Origin: Halopiger goleimassiliensis
Lineage (GTDB): Archaea > Halobacteriota > Halobacteria > Halobacteriales > Natrialbaceae
Length of the DNA: 64,000 bases
Direction of reading: 5' to 3'
NCBI RefSeq assembly: GCF_000455345.1
Contig: NZ_HG315690.1
Span: forward strand, 2,307,360 to 2,371,359
The translations under genes and the position numbers were made by a program. Within the stretch, counting starts at the first letter, position 1, and the number at the start of each line of letters is the position of its first letter. Shown here piece after piece: positions 41,906-51,081 of this stretch. The notes below the pieces were generated by a model that saw only the letters and a program-made list of their open reading frames with translations, searched no databases and had not been told where the DNA came from.

Positions 41906-43393
41906 TCAGAGGTACCCCAGGTCGGCCAGCCGCTCTTTCGTCCCCTCGCGCATCTCGACCGAGCCGTCGGTATCGGCCTCCTCGAGCGGATCGAACCGAC
42001 CCTCGAGACGCGAACGAAGTTGTCGGACCCGATCGGTCTCGGTCGCCGAGAGGTCCGTGCGCTCGCCGGGGTCGGTCTCGAGGTCGTGCAGCCGTTCGTA
42101 GCCGTCGTCGCCGCGGACGTACTTGGACGCGCGGGTCCGGACGGCTCGCAGTCGGCGGTCGTACTCGTAGACGTGCTCGGGCAGGTCGCCGAAACGGTTC
42201 TCGAGGCGATCGATCGACGGCTGGGGCGCGACGTACTCGGCGAAGACCGCCTCCCGAGAGTCGCTCGTCGCCGCGGGGTAGAAGGGGCGGCCGGCGGATT
42301 GCTCGCGCAACGCCGGATCGTCGACGCCGACGGTCTCGAGCAGGGTGTCGGGGAGGTCGAGCAACTGGACGAGGTCGCGCCGGCGGTCACCGTCGGTGAA
42401 CGGCCCGCCGTGACAGACCAGCGGGACGTGGACGAGCGTGTCGTAGAGGTTGTACTGGTGACCGAAGAAGCCGCGTTCGCCGATGTGCTCTCCGTGATCG
42501 CCACAGACGACCAGCAGGGTGTCCTCCCACTCGTCGGCGTCCTCGAGCGCGGTCCGGAGCTCGCCGAGCTGGTCGTCGACGTAGGCGAGTTCGGCCCGGT
42601 AGAGGCCACGCAACAGGTCGAACTCTCGATCCGTCAGATCGTACTCCTCGCAGTCGAACGCGCGCGGATCCTGCCGGATCGACGTGGCCTCGCCGTAGCC
42701 GGCGTCGTCGGGGAGGAACGTCTCGGCGTACTCGCGCGGCGGGTCGTACTCGACGTGGGGCTCGATGAAGTTACAGAACAGAAAGAACGGTCGATCGTCG
42801 TCGCGGTCGACCAGCCAGTCGGCGATCCAGTCGGTCGAGCGGTCGGCACCGTCGTCGCCGGTCGGCTGCAACACCTCGCTGTAGAGGATGTTCGCCGCGT
42901 TTACGAGCGGGTTACCGTCGAAAATGCGTCGTCGAGTGGCCGCCAGTTTCTCCCGCAGGTCCTCGCCGCGGACGACCGCGCCCATGTCGGCGTCGGACTG
43001 GACGTATTGCCAGCCTTTCCGCAACTCGTCGAAGCCGCGGTCGAAGCCGAACTCCGCGGTGATCCAGGTGTTGTTCGAGACGCCGACGGTCTCGTAGCCG
43101 GCGTCGGCAAACGCCTCGGGCAGTGTCCGCAGATCGTCGTCGAGATAGGTGTGGCCGCCGTGAGCGCCGTGTTCGGAAGGGTAAGTTCCGGTGAACAACG
43201 AAGCGTGAGAAGGCAGCGTCCAGGGCGCGGTCGCGAAGGCGTTGTCGAACGCGGTTCCCGCGGCGGCCAGTTCGCACAGCGTCGGCGTCGTCTCCGGACC
43301 GACGCTCCGAGCGCGAGCCGTATCGAACACCACGAGAACCACGTTCCGGACCGTCGTATGTGACTCGTCATCACGTCCGTTGGAATCGTCCAT
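41906..43393 (-). CDS. sulfatase-family hydrolase without the formylglycine motif
   Basis: This 495-residue protein has the alkaline-phosphatase-superfamily fold: NVVLVVFDTARARSVG as first metal ligand, EPHVEYDPP, and VVCGDHGEHIGERGFFGH with the second metal site. Where true sulfatases read C/S-x-P-x-R, this reads TLPSHASLFTG (residues 59-69), so no formylglycine can form and Thr59 or Ser62 may act as nucleophile. Such haloarchaeal proteins may be phosphodiesterases or phosphoethanolamine/phosphoglycerol-type transferases. It is cytoplasmic by the lack of a signal sequence. The start is supported by the conserved N-terminus. Confidence 0.85.
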   Translation of the reverse strand: MDDSNGRDDESHTTVRNVVLVVFDTARARSVGPETTPTLCELAAAGTAFDNAFATAPWTLPSHASLFTGTYPSEHGAHGGHTYLDDDLRTLPEAFADAGYETVGVSNNTWITAEFGFDRGFDELRKGWQYVQSDADMGAVVRGEDLREKLAATRRRIFDGNPLVNAANILYSEVLQPTGDDGADRSTDWIADWLVDRDDDRPFFLFCNFIEPHVEYDPPREYAETFLPDDAGYGEATSIRQDPRAFDCEEYDLTDREFDLLRGLYRAELAYVDDQLGELRTALEDADEWEDTLLVVCGDHGEHIGERGFFGHQYNLYDTLVHVPLVCHGGPFTDGDRRRDLVQLLDLPDTLLETVGVDDPALREQSAGRPFYPAATSDSREAVFAEYVAPQPSIDRLENRFGDLPEHVYEYDRRLRAVRTRASKYVRGDDGYERLHDLETDPGERTDLSATETDRVRQLRSRLEGRFDPLEEADTDGSVEMREGTKERLADLGYL

Positions 43394-43586
43394 GCGTGAC
43401 TCTCACTCCGCCCCTCGTGCGGAAGGTCACCGGCCCGGATTATGCAGGGATTTCAGGCCGTCGCGTCACGATATTGGAACGCAGATCGCCGTACGGGTCG
43501 GCCGACCCAACTGTCCGCAGGAAGCGACAGTCGGCCGACTCGAGACGTGCGAACCCTTACTCCGGCGGTAGCCGTACGGTGGCGAC

Positions 43587-44996
43587 ATGCCGCCCAGTAT
43601 CGTGTTGATCCACACCCACGACCTCGGGACCTACCTCGGGTGTTACGGTGCGGCCGTCGAGACGCCCCGGATCGACGATCTCGCGGCCGACGGCGTCCGC
43701 TTCGATCGCCACTTCGTCACCGCCCCCCAGTGTTCGCCCAGTCGCTCGAGCCTGGTGACGGGTCGCCACCCCCACCAGAACGGGCTGCTCGGGCTGGCAC
43801 ACGAGAACTGGGAGATAAGCGAGGACGAACGGTTCCTGCCGGATCTGCTGGGCGAGGTGGGTTACGAGACGCACCTGTTCGGCCTCCAGCACGTGACCGA
43901 GTATCCCGATCGGCTGGGCTACGATCGCATCCACACCGACCAGCCGTTAACAGCCGAGAGAGACCCCGCCGTTCACGAGACGTCTCGAGCGCGCGCCGTC
44001 GCCGACGAGTTCGAGCGCGTCGTGACCGAGGAGGGACTCGGCGATCCGTTCTTCGCCTCGGTCGGCTTCTTCGAACTCCACCGCGTCGAGGAGAACGGCG
44101 GCTTCGGCTTCGACGGCGAGCGGTACGACGCGCCGGATCCCGAGAGCGTCGAGCCCCTCGAGTTCCTCCCCGATCGCCCGGGGATCCGCTCGGACATCGC
44201 GGGCATGCAGGGGATGCTCCACGCGATCGACGACGCCGTCGGAACGGTCCGCGACGCGCTCGCGGCGGTCGACCGCGCCGACGACACGCTCGTCGTCTTC
44301 ACGACCGAACACGGGCTGGCGATGCCCCGCGCGAAAGGCACGTGTTTCGATCCCGGCATCGAGGCCGCGCTGGTCCTCGCTCACCCGACTGCCGTCGAGG
44401 GTGGCCGGGTCGTCGACGACCTCGTGAGCAACGTCGACGTCTTCGCCACGTTGCTCGACGTCGCCGACGCGCCGATCCCCGACGTCGAGACCGGCGGGAA
44501 GCCCATCGCCGGGCAGAGCGTCGCACCGCTGTTGCTCGAAGGCCGAGATGCCGACGGCTACGAACCCCGTGACAGACTGTTCGCCGGGATGACCTGGCAC
44601 GATCGGTACAACCCGATCCGGGCGATCCGCACCGAGCGCTGGAAGTACGTCCGCAACTTCTGGCCCCTGCCGGAGGTCTACCTGACGACGGACATCTACT
44701 GCAGCGACGCCGGCCGCGAGGTCCGCGAGGACTTCTACGGCAAACAACGCCCCTACGAGGAACTGTTCGACCTCGAGAACGACCCCCTCGAGGTGGACAA
44801 CCTCGCCGTCGCTGCCCGGAACGCCGACGCGTCGATGGAGACGGCCCCGGACGATCCGGACCTCGAAGCGGTCCGCGACCGCCTCCGGGAGGAACTGCTC
44901 GCGTGGATGCGCGAGACCGACGACCCGCTACTCGAGGGACCCGTCCGCCCCAGCGACTGGGAGCGGATTCAGCCGCGATCGGACGACGACCGGTAG
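43587..44996 (+). CDS. sulfatase (formylglycine-type)
   Basis: This 469-residue protein carries the classical motif APQCSPSRSSLVTGRHPHQNG with Cys49 as formylglycine precursor. Metal ligands include IHTHDLGTYLG (Asp12 region) and VVFTTEHGLAMPRAKGTCFDPG. It resembles heparan N-sulfatase-like enzymes that release sulfate from sugars or esters. There is no signal peptide. It is divergent from the other sulfatase-like gene; the two differ in the active-site motif, so they are not recent copies. GATTTTTGGC after the stop (45010-45019) may act as terminator. Confidence 0.92.
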   Translation: MPPSIVLIHTHDLGTYLGCYGAAVETPRIDDLAADGVRFDRHFVTAPQCSPSRSSLVTGRHPHQNGLLGLAHENWEISEDERFLPDLLGEVGYETHLFGLQHVTEYPDRLGYDRIHTDQPLTAERDPAVHETSRARAVADEFERVVTEEGLGDPFFASVGFFELHRVEENGGFGFDGERYDAPDPESVEPLEFLPDRPGIRSDIAGMQGMLHAIDDAVGTVRDALAAVDRADDTLVVFTTEHGLAMPRAKGTCFDPGIEAALVLAHPTAVEGGRVVDDLVSNVDVFATLLDVADAPIPDVETGGKPIAGQSVAPLLLEGRDADGYEPRDRLFAGMTWHDRYNPIRAIRTERWKYVRNFWPLPEVYLTTDIYCSDAGREVREDFYGKQRPYEELFDLENDPLEVDNLAVAARNADASMETAPDDPDLEAVRDRLREELLAWMRETDDPLLEGPVRPSDWERIQPRSDDDR

Positions 44997-45103
44997 ATGC
45001 GCGTGTGGCGATTTTTGGCCGTCCGTCACGCTCGGGAGAGACGACAGGTAGAACGAGATCAAGTACCTACAGACGAGCAAACACACATATGCTATCCTCG
45101 AGC

Positions 45104-45140
45104 AAATTTATTGAGTTGCAGGTGTAACACGCACCTGTAA
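45104..45140 (+). promoter_or_regulatory. promoter and dyad operator of the first TA-like pair
   Basis: AAATTTAT at 45104-45111 is the TATA-like box. The dyad TTGCAGGTG-N7-CACCTGTAA at 45116-45140 (arms match at 8 of 9 positions) covers the expected transcription start and touches the ATG. This is a position suited to autorepression by the HTH protein encoded next. Confidence 0.55.
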
Positions 45141-45661
45141 TGAGCGAGGACCCACCCGGCGTGAACGCGTGGACGGAAGAAACGAGTGCGTTCGATCGTG
45201 TAAGGGCCGTGGCCGGGACGCTGTCGGAACCAACCTCGGCTCAGGAGATCGCTGTGGAGGCCCACGTCGCTGAGAACACGGCACGGGAGCATCTTGACCG
45301 GCTCGTCGAGATGGGAATCTTGTTAGAGAGCACGGAGGGGAGATCAACCGTGTACTCCCCTGACCCTCTACACACGCGGATGCAAACGCTCAGAGACCTC
45401 CTCGAGGAACACGATCACGATGAACTCATCGAACTGAAGGCAGACATGCAGGATCGAATCGAGCAGTGGCAGGATGAGTATGGCGTCGACGGGCCAGCAG
45501 ACCTCAGAGAAGTAGCTGCAACCACTGAGAACGCAACTGAGACGAGAGATATTATGAAGACAGCCAGTGACTGGGAGCTTCTCGAGTATCGGTTGGACGT
45601 CGTCGAGGATGCGATCGAGCGCTACTCGACGTACAGTCGGGACTATCGGGCCAACGCATAG
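45140..45661 (+). CDS. DUF7342-like winged-helix protein, probable antitoxin/regulator
   Basis: This 173-residue protein has a winged helix at about 20-80 (SAQEIAVEAHVAENTAREHLDRLVEMGILLE, STVYSPDP) followed by a helical dimerisation segment (MQTLRDLLEEHDHDELIELKADMQDRIEQW). It matches the haloarchaeal DUF7342 type. It is followed two bases later by a gene for a small TumE-like protein, so a toxin-antitoxin role is likely, with this protein as DNA-binding antitoxin. The gene is AT-richer than its neighbours, and the dyad overlapping its start suggests autoregulation. Confidence 0.8.
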   Translation: MSEDPPGVNAWTEETSAFDRVRAVAGTLSEPTSAQEIAVEAHVAENTAREHLDRLVEMGILLESTEGRSTVYSPDPLHTRMQTLRDLLEEHDHDELIELKADMQDRIEQWQDEYGVDGPADLREVAATTENATETRDIMKTASDWELLEYRLDVVEDAIERYSTYSRDYRANA

Positions 45662-45663
45662 GC

Positions 45664-46089
45664 ATGGTCGGTGATCGATCGTATTCCCCCGGTGAAGCGT
45701 CACACCGGGCTCTGCGGGCCATTCAGCGGGAGCTCGAGCGTCACCCGGTCGTCGTCTCGACGCAGGGCTTTCCAAGCGGGCAATTCACGGAGATCGTTGC
45801 TGAGATCGCGACGGATCGACTCGAGATCGACACCGAAGAAGCGACGCTCACTGCTCGGTGGTTCGCGGGAGAGCGTCGCGACGATCGCTCGGAGTTCGTC
45901 TTTCATTTCAGTTACGACGACGGCGATTGTGGATGGCATCACGAACCGAACCCCCACGTCGACGGCTGGGGACACTTTCAGGAACGCTCATCGGGAAAAG
46001 AGTACAGCTACGAACCGTACGAGTTTGGATCGACGACGCCCAGTAGAGTCGTTTGGGAAGTTCTCGAGCAGGTCGAACGCTATGAGTGA
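45664..46089 (+). CDS. TumE/DUF6516-like putative toxin
   Basis: This 141-residue protein has a beta-rich core (ATLTARWFAGERRDDRSEFV, FHFSYDDGDCGWHHEPNPHV, DGWGHFQERSS). The HHEPNPHV-HFQ pattern recalls the F-H-Y...NxPHH segment of TumE-type (DUF6516) toxins. It starts two bases after the HTH gene and is surely co-transcribed. The target is unknown. Base composition is lower in GC than the flanks, fitting an acquired module. Confidence 0.65.
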   Translation: MVGDRSYSPGEASHRALRAIQRELERHPVVVSTQGFPSGQFTEIVAEIATDRLEIDTEEATLTARWFAGERRDDRSEFVFHFSYDDGDCGWHHEPNPHVDGWGHFQERSSGKEYSYEPYEFGSTTPSRVVWEVLEQVERYE

Positions 46090-46217
46090 CTCGAGAAGGC
46101 AACCTACCGCTATCGCAGTTCCCAAACGTCACCGACACTCGTGCCCGTCGCCTCGACTGCCACGCGTTGGACGCGCCTCGAGCCCTCCGTCATGCTCGTG
46201 GGAGATGACGGGGGCAG

Positions 46218-47177
46218 TCACTCCGGAACGCTGACGTCAACTCGTTCTACCAGCCGCTCGAGCGAGCCACCGACGAGCGCCCGAAACCGCTCGTAGTCGG
46301 CCGCCACGGCGACGCGACCGTTCGGCTCCCGGCCCGTCACGCCGTCGGCGTCGGCGACGAGCGCGCCACGAGCGAGGCCGTCGTCGGCTCCGACCTCGAG
46401 CGGGTAGGGGTCGGTCTCGAGGACCCTGTCGTCGGCGACGGCCGCGAGGACGAGCGCGTCGTGGAGCGCGGCCGCGTCGATGCGGTTGCGCTCGAGGTCC
46501 TCGGGGCCGTAGTAGGTGAGCCAGGCGTCGATGGACCGGCCCAGCGGATCGTCCCGCGGGAGGCCGTCGATGCGTTCGGGTGGTAGCGTCGCTCGGCGCG
46601 TCACGTCGAGGCCGACGACCGTCGGACGGGCGTCCCGGACGACGCGCTTCGCGGCGTGTGGATCGGAGTGGACGTTCGCCTCCGCGAGCGGCGTCACGTT
46701 GCCGCGGGTGAACGCGGCCCCACCCATGAAAACGAGTTCGTCCAGCAGGTCCGGCAGTGCAGGCTCCATGGCCAGCGCCAGCGCAACGTTCGTCAGCGGA
46801 CCGATAGCCGCGAGCACGAGGTCGCCGGTGTGGGCGCGAGCCTGCTCGACGATGAATCGGGCACCGTGGACGTCGATCGGTCGGGTCGCTGCGGTCGGTT
46901 CCGGCAGGTCGCCCTGAATGCCACCCTCGCCGTGAATGTGCTCGGCCGTCTCGAGGTCCACGAGCAGCGGTCGGTCCGCACCGCGCGCGACGGGGACGTC
47001 CGTGCGACCCACCAACTCGAGGATTCTTCTGGCGTTTTCGGTCGTCTCCGCGACGGGCGCGTTGCCGTGGACCGTCGAGAGACCCACGACCTCGAGATCG
47101 GGGCGCTCGAGCGCGTGGAGGAGGGCCACGGCGTCGTCACAGCCTGGATCGGTATCGATCAGGACGGGGCGGCTCAT
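46218..47177 (-). CDS. nucleoside hydrolase (IunH family)
   Basis: This 319-residue protein starts MSRPVLIDTDPGCDDAVALL, the calcium-binding DTDPGxDDA motif, with VVGLSTVHGNAPVAETTENA, VLAAIGPLTNVALAL and the EANVHSDPHAAKRVV segment. It cleaves the N-glycosidic bond of nucleosides for base salvage. The catalytic His region (NRIDAAALHDALVLA) is present. The longer open frame adds 39 residues before the conserved start and is not used. Confidence 0.92.
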   Translation of the reverse strand: MSRPVLIDTDPGCDDAVALLHALERPDLEVVGLSTVHGNAPVAETTENARRILELVGRTDVPVARGADRPLLVDLETAEHIHGEGGIQGDLPEPTAATRPIDVHGARFIVEQARAHTGDLVLAAIGPLTNVALALAMEPALPDLLDELVFMGGAAFTRGNVTPLAEANVHSDPHAAKRVVRDARPTVVGLDVTRRATLPPERIDGLPRDDPLGRSIDAWLTYYGPEDLERNRIDAAALHDALVLAAVADDRVLETDPYPLEVGADDGLARGALVADADGVTGREPNGRVAVAADYERFRALVGGSLERLVERVDVSVPE

Positions 47178-47317
47178 CGGGGCCGTTTCGCCCCCGCCCG
47201 GGATAAGCCGACGGGCGGAAAGAGACGGCCTCGATCGGGGGATCGACGGCACTGGCAAACCCCCGTCGTCGCCCGCGGTCGATGCGTCTAACACGCTGGC
47301 GTCCCACGCTCGAGTCG

Positions 47318-48178
47318 ATGCCGACCCGTGCGTTCCGGATCGCCTACGACGGCACCAGGTATCGGGGCTTCCAGCGTCAGCCCGACGTTGCGACCGTCGA
47401 GGACGCCGTTTTCGACGCGCTTCGAGACCTGGGAGCGCTCCCGGCCGATGCGGACAAACCCGACGGCTACGCCGCCGCGGGCCGGACCGACGCCGGCGTC
47501 TCGGCGCTCGCCCAGACGGTCGCCTTCGACGCGCCCGACTGGCTCACGCCGCGGGCGCTCAACGCCGAACTGCCCCCCGACGTCCGAGCGTGGGCCGTCG
47601 CCGAACCGGACGCGGGCTTTCACGCCACCCACGACGCCGTCCGCCGAGAGTACACCTATCACCTGTACGCGCCGCCCAACGAAGGCGACTCGAGCCGACG
47701 CCGACGACCGATCGCCGCCGAGCACGCGGTCGACGACGATCGCGTGCGAGTTGCCTGCGACCGCCTCTCCGGCCCCCACGACTTCCACAACCTCACGCCC
47801 GACGAGCGCAACACCGAGCGCTCGCCCGCCATCGAGGCCGTCCGCGACGGGGACTACCTCGTGCTCACCGTCACCGCCGGCGGCTTCGCGCGCGAACTCG
47901 TCCGCCGGCTCGTCTCGCTGATCCACGCGGTGGGAACCGGCGACGCGTCCCTCGAGACGGTCGACCGCGCCCTCGAACCCGACCCGCTCCCGGGTCACGA
48001 GGGCATCGCGCCCGCGCCACCCGAACCGCTCGTGCTCACCGACGTCGTCTACCCGGACCTGTCGTTCGAGGCCGATCCGGAAGCGGCCGCGAGCGCTCGA
48101 GCGGTCTTCGACGCCAGAGCGGTCGATCGACGGACGGGCGCTCGCGTGGCGCGCCGGATCGTCGACGGGATGCGGTAA
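47318..48178 (+). CDS. truA: tRNA pseudouridine(38-40) synthase
   Basis: This 286-residue protein begins MPTRAFRIAYDGTRYRGFQRQP with the catalytic Asp58 in AAGRTDAGVSALAQ and the second-domain motif DFHNLTPDERNTERSPAIEAV. It converts uridines in the tRNA anticodon arm to pseudouridine. The chosen ATG follows an in-frame GTG-initiated extension of 12 residues that is not conserved-looking. Upstream, the nucleoside hydrolase gene is divergent. Confidence 0.93.
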   Translation: MPTRAFRIAYDGTRYRGFQRQPDVATVEDAVFDALRDLGALPADADKPDGYAAAGRTDAGVSALAQTVAFDAPDWLTPRALNAELPPDVRAWAVAEPDAGFHATHDAVRREYTYHLYAPPNEGDSSRRRRPIAAEHAVDDDRVRVACDRLSGPHDFHNLTPDERNTERSPAIEAVRDGDYLVLTVTAGGFARELVRRLVSLIHAVGTGDASLETVDRALEPDPLPGHEGIAPAPPEPLVLTDVVYPDLSFEADPEAAASARAVFDARAVDRRTGARVARRIVDGMR

Positions 48179-48236
48179 GGAGCGACTGACGGCGCGGTTC
48201 GCTATTCCTTTGACCCGGGCGGACACACGTCGGCGT

Positions 48237-48482
48237 ATGGAACTGTCGCCCGAGGAGTACGGCGCGTACTGGCGCGCGTCGATCTACGTCGCGGCGGGGT
48301 CACTGTTCGTCTTCCTCAGCTACCGGTTCGTGATCGCGTCGCTGTTCGGCTACGGCGAGGCAGGTGCAGTGATCGTAGGGATCTTCATGCTGGCAGCGGT
48401 CACCTTCGCGGGGACGTTCGTCGCGATGCTCGGCCTCGCCCGGGCCGTCCGGACGGCCGTCGACGCGGAGATGCGGGGCTGA
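48237..48482 (+). CDS. small two-helix membrane protein
   Basis: This 81-residue protein has two transmembrane helices (IYVAAGSLFVFLSYRFVIASL and AGAVIVGIFMLAAVTFAGTFVAML) with a short acidic N-terminus (MELSPEEYGAYWRAS). GCTATTCCT about 30 bases before the ATG supports the start. It may be co-transcribed with truA, 58 bases upstream. The function is unknown. Confidence 0.7.
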   Translation: MELSPEEYGAYWRASIYVAAGSLFVFLSYRFVIASLFGYGEAGAVIVGIFMLAAVTFAGTFVAMLGLARAVRTAVDAEMRG

Positions 48483-48489
48483 CCGCGGA

Positions 48490-49584
48490 TCACTCGTCCC
48501 CGGCGGGCGGTGAACCGCCGTCGGAGGCGACCGCCCGACCCCTCGGCTCGACGCGGTGACGCCGCCGGTGATCGTACAGGCCCATCGCGAGCGCCCCTAG
48601 CCCGAGGAGAAACACAACCAGGTTCAACAGCCCCCCGACGAACGGGATTCGGACGAGGACTGCCGCGCCGGCCAGGCCAACGACCAGCGCCAGCCAACGG
48701 TTGTCGACGTCGATCGCCCCGAGCAGCCAGGCCGCGACGGCGAACCGGCCGTAGACCAGCCCGATCCAGGCCACCAGTGCGAACAGGAATGCCCCGGCGA
48801 CCGACAGCGGAATACCGACGACCGTGATCGCGATGGCGATCAGTAGAATCGGCACACCGACGAGCGCGACCAGGCCGGCGACGCCCGTCCGAACGGGGTC
48901 GCCTGCCACCCGCTCGGCGACGCCGCTCGAGAACCGCGGGAAGAGCACGAGCAAGGCGGCCCCCAGGAGCAGGTTGAGCGCGAGCGTGTAGAGCGCGAAC
49001 AGCCACTCCGTGAACGGTTGGATCGTCGGCAGCAACTCCAGGCCGAGCGAGGGGTCGTAGGTGACCTCGCCGGCGACCGCGTCGGTGTCGCCCTCGAGCG
49101 AGCCGCCGTAGCGCAGGTCGCCCGCGATCGAGGCGTCGTCCCCCAGGACGACGGTATCCGCTCCGACGCTCACGTCGCCCTCGACGGTACCGTCCAGTTG
49201 CACCGTCCCGGCACCGGCCTCGAGCGAGCCGCCCACGGTCGCGTCCTCGGCGACGACGACGTTGCCCGCGGCACCGGCGACGTCCCCCTCGACCTCCCCG
49301 AGAACGCGGACGTTGCCGGCAGCCGTGCTTACGTCGCCCTCGACAGTCCCCCCGATGCGAACGTCGCCCGCCAACGCGTTCACGTCGCCGGTGACCGTGC
49401 CGCCCTCTTCGACGGTCACGCTCCCCGCGATGCCCTCGATACTGTCGACGGTTTCGCCGTCCGCGACGACGACCTCGCCGCCGATACCCGTCTCCGACTG
49501 CGCGCTGGCGATCGGAGCGATCGTCCCCAGGAGGAGCGACGCCACGATCACCGCGATACCGAATCTGACCGTTCGCCTGCGCAT
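48490..49584 (-). CDS. bactofilin-like (polymer-forming) repeat protein with C-terminal membrane domain
   Basis: This 364-residue protein has a signal-type N-terminus (MRRRTVRFGIAVIVASLLLG, cleavage after AQS). It continues with about ten short repeats of the G-V-x-G-D-V type (about 30-175: GSVTVEEGGTVTGDV, GDVRIGGTVEGDV, GSLEAGAGTVQLDGTV) that build a left-handed beta-helix. The second half has about five transmembrane helices. The repeats would face the cell surface. Haloarchaeal proteins of this kind may organise the envelope. GTTTTTATC at 27 bases upstream supports the start over an earlier codon. It converges with 48237-48482. Confidence 0.85.
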   Translation of the reverse strand: MRRRTVRFGIAVIVASLLLGTIAPIASAQSETGIGGEVVVADGETVDSIEGIAGSVTVEEGGTVTGDVNALAGDVRIGGTVEGDVSTAAGNVRVLGEVEGDVAGAAGNVVVAEDATVGGSLEAGAGTVQLDGTVEGDVSVGADTVVLGDDASIAGDLRYGGSLEGDTDAVAGEVTYDPSLGLELLPTIQPFTEWLFALYTLALNLLLGAALLVLFPRFSSGVAERVAGDPVRTGVAGLVALVGVPILLIAIAITVVGIPLSVAGAFLFALVAWIGLVYGRFAVAAWLLGAIDVDNRWLALVVGLAGAAVLVRIPFVGGLLNLVVFLLGLGALAMGLYDHRRRHRVEPRGRAVASDGGSPPAGDE

Positions 49585-49605
49585 GCCTCTCGCCACCTCG
49601 AGGAG

Positions 49606-49678
49606 CGCGATAAAAACCGATCCCACGTGACACGACCGGAGAGTGTTCTCTCCAACGTGATACGACTGGAGAGTGTTC
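49606..49678 (-). promoter_or_regulatory. promoter with two 24-bp direct repeats upstream of the bactofilin-like gene
   Basis: The TATA-like GTTTTTATC lies at about 49606-49616. Beyond it, ACGTGACACGACCGGAGAGTGTTC (written in parts: ACGTGACACGACC, GGAGAGTGTTC) at 49625-49648 repeats at 49655-49678 with 22 of 24 bases identical. The period is 30 bases, close to three helical turns, so two regulator molecules could bind the same face. GAGAGTGTTCTCTC between them is a small dyad. Confidence 0.45.
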
Positions 49679-49750
49679 GGCGTCGAACGATCACGAAAAC
49701 GGGCGGGTGGGCCGGCAGCGGCGATAGGGGTCCCGCCTCGATGCGGCCAG

Positions 49751-50818
49751 TCACTCCAGTCGGTACCGCAGCAGTGCGGCGATCCCGCCGAGATTCGACA
49801 GCTGTTGGCCGGGCGGGAACTCGCTCGAGAAGACGGTCACCTCGCCGCCTTTCTGCTCGGTCGTGCGGACGATGTCGTCGACGTCGACGGCCCACTCGCC
49901 GTCGGGGCCGCGCTCTTTCCGCAGACGGTCATCGAGGATCAGCAGTTGCTCGATCGCGCCGAACTCGGCGGCCTGTTTCACTTCCTCGGGGCCGTAGGCG
50001 GCTTTCGCACCCTGGGCGATGCGTTCGGTCAGTTCGTCGATGTACTCGGCCTCGCGCTCGATGCGGGTCTCCTGCTGGACGTCCGCGACGGCACCGCGCT
50101 TCAGGACTTCGTGGACCCCGCGGTCGCCGACGCTCGCGGTGTCGACCATCGTGACCTTCTCGGCGACCTCGGGGACCTCGTCCTCGACGTACTTGTAGGC
50201 GTCTTGCTTCGTGAAGCCGGGTCCGGCGAGGATGATCGCGTCGGCGTCCTGGCGCTTCAGCACGTCCGCGAGTTCGGCGAACAGTTCCGAGCGGTCGCGG
50301 GCGTACTCCCCCTTGCCCGTCGGCCCGGTGATCGTCGCCCGTTCCTCAGCGCCGTACTGGGCGACCGTGTGGACGTGGGCTTTCCCCTCCTCGACCGTCG
50401 CGATGGCGACGTCGGGGTTCTCGGTGGCCTCCTCGGCCTCCTCGAGGCGGGCCTCCTGATCGGGTTTGAAGCGCTTCTCGATGGAGATCTCGTCGCGCTC
50501 CTCGACGTTCAGCGTGTGATGAAAGCCCAGTTGGTCCTCCCGCGAGCAGGCGACGATCTCGCCGCCGACCCGCAGGCGGTTGGCGAACCGGTGGAACTCG
50601 ATATCGTCGACGGCGATGGCGACCCACATGTGTTCGCGCTCGCCGCCCGTGTCCCGCATCTGGTCGTCGTTGCGCTGAATCCGCCGGGTCGTATCCCCCG
50701 CGACGCGGTCGCCGGGCTCGAGGACGTACTGCAGGTGCCAGAGGTCGTCGACGCTCTCCGGGACGAGGGTCACCCGCTCGCGTCCACCCTCGAGTTGCTC
50801 CCGGTCGTTGATCTGCAT
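49751..50818 (-). CDS. pelA: mRNA surveillance protein Pelota
   Basis: This 355-residue protein has the N-terminal Sm-like domain ([50 protein letters not shown]), the central eRF1-like domain (about 130-260, [21 protein letters not shown]) and the C-terminal domain ([18 protein letters not shown]). It lacks the GGQ motif, as Pelota does. With ABCE1 it splits ribosomes stalled on broken mRNAs. The RqcH gene, which acts on the resulting 50S complexes, lies 840 bases away on the same strand. Confidence 0.95.
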   Translation of the reverse strand: MQINDREQLEGGRERVTLVPESVDDLWHLQYVLEPGDRVAGDTTRRIQRNDDQMRDTGGEREHMWVAIAVDDIEFHRFANRLRVGGEIVACSREDQLGFHHTLNVEERDEISIEKRFKPDQEARLEEAEEATENPDVAIATVEEGKAHVHTVAQYGAEERATITGPTGKGEYARDRSELFAELADVLKRQDADAIILAGPGFTKQDAYKYVEDEVPEVAEKVTMVDTASVGDRGVHEVLKRGAVADVQQETRIEREAEYIDELTERIAQGAKAAYGPEEVKQAAEFGAIEQLLILDDRLRKERGPDGEWAVDVDDIVRTTEQKGGEVTVFSSEFPPGQQLSNLGGIAALLRYRLE

Positions 50819-50980
50819 GCCCGTGGGTTCTCGCGGTGGGGCTAAGTGGCCTGCGATCCCTCGAGCGAGGCCGGCCGCCCCCGTCGGGCGGTCACGAACG
50901 CGGCGTCGGGAGAGTGGTCGCCCGTCCGGCCCGATACCAGCGGCGACCGTCGGTCGTCACGGCTGTGACAGGAATGGTTG

Positions 50981-51057
50981 TATGAATGACAGGTTTGTCC
51001 GGACGACTGACCGTCACGAGATAGCCGTGACATTCATATTCGACAGATATATTTGTC
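50981..51057 (+). promoter_or_regulatory. operator region of the PadR regulator gene
   Basis: TATGAATGACA (50981-50991) and TGACATTCATA (51028-51038) form a nearly perfect inverted repeat 36 bases apart. GACAGATATATTTGTC (51042-51057) is a second dyad that overlaps the TATA-like ATATATTT lying 28-35 bases before the ATG. PadR proteins commonly repress their own promoters through such dyads. Confidence 0.5.
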
Positions 51058-51081
51058 TTTCTTATCTATCCATACGTAGAT

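Noticed and set aside
49625-49678. CRISPR-like direct repeats
   Set aside because: Only two copies exist, the gap between them is six bases, and no cas gene is present.
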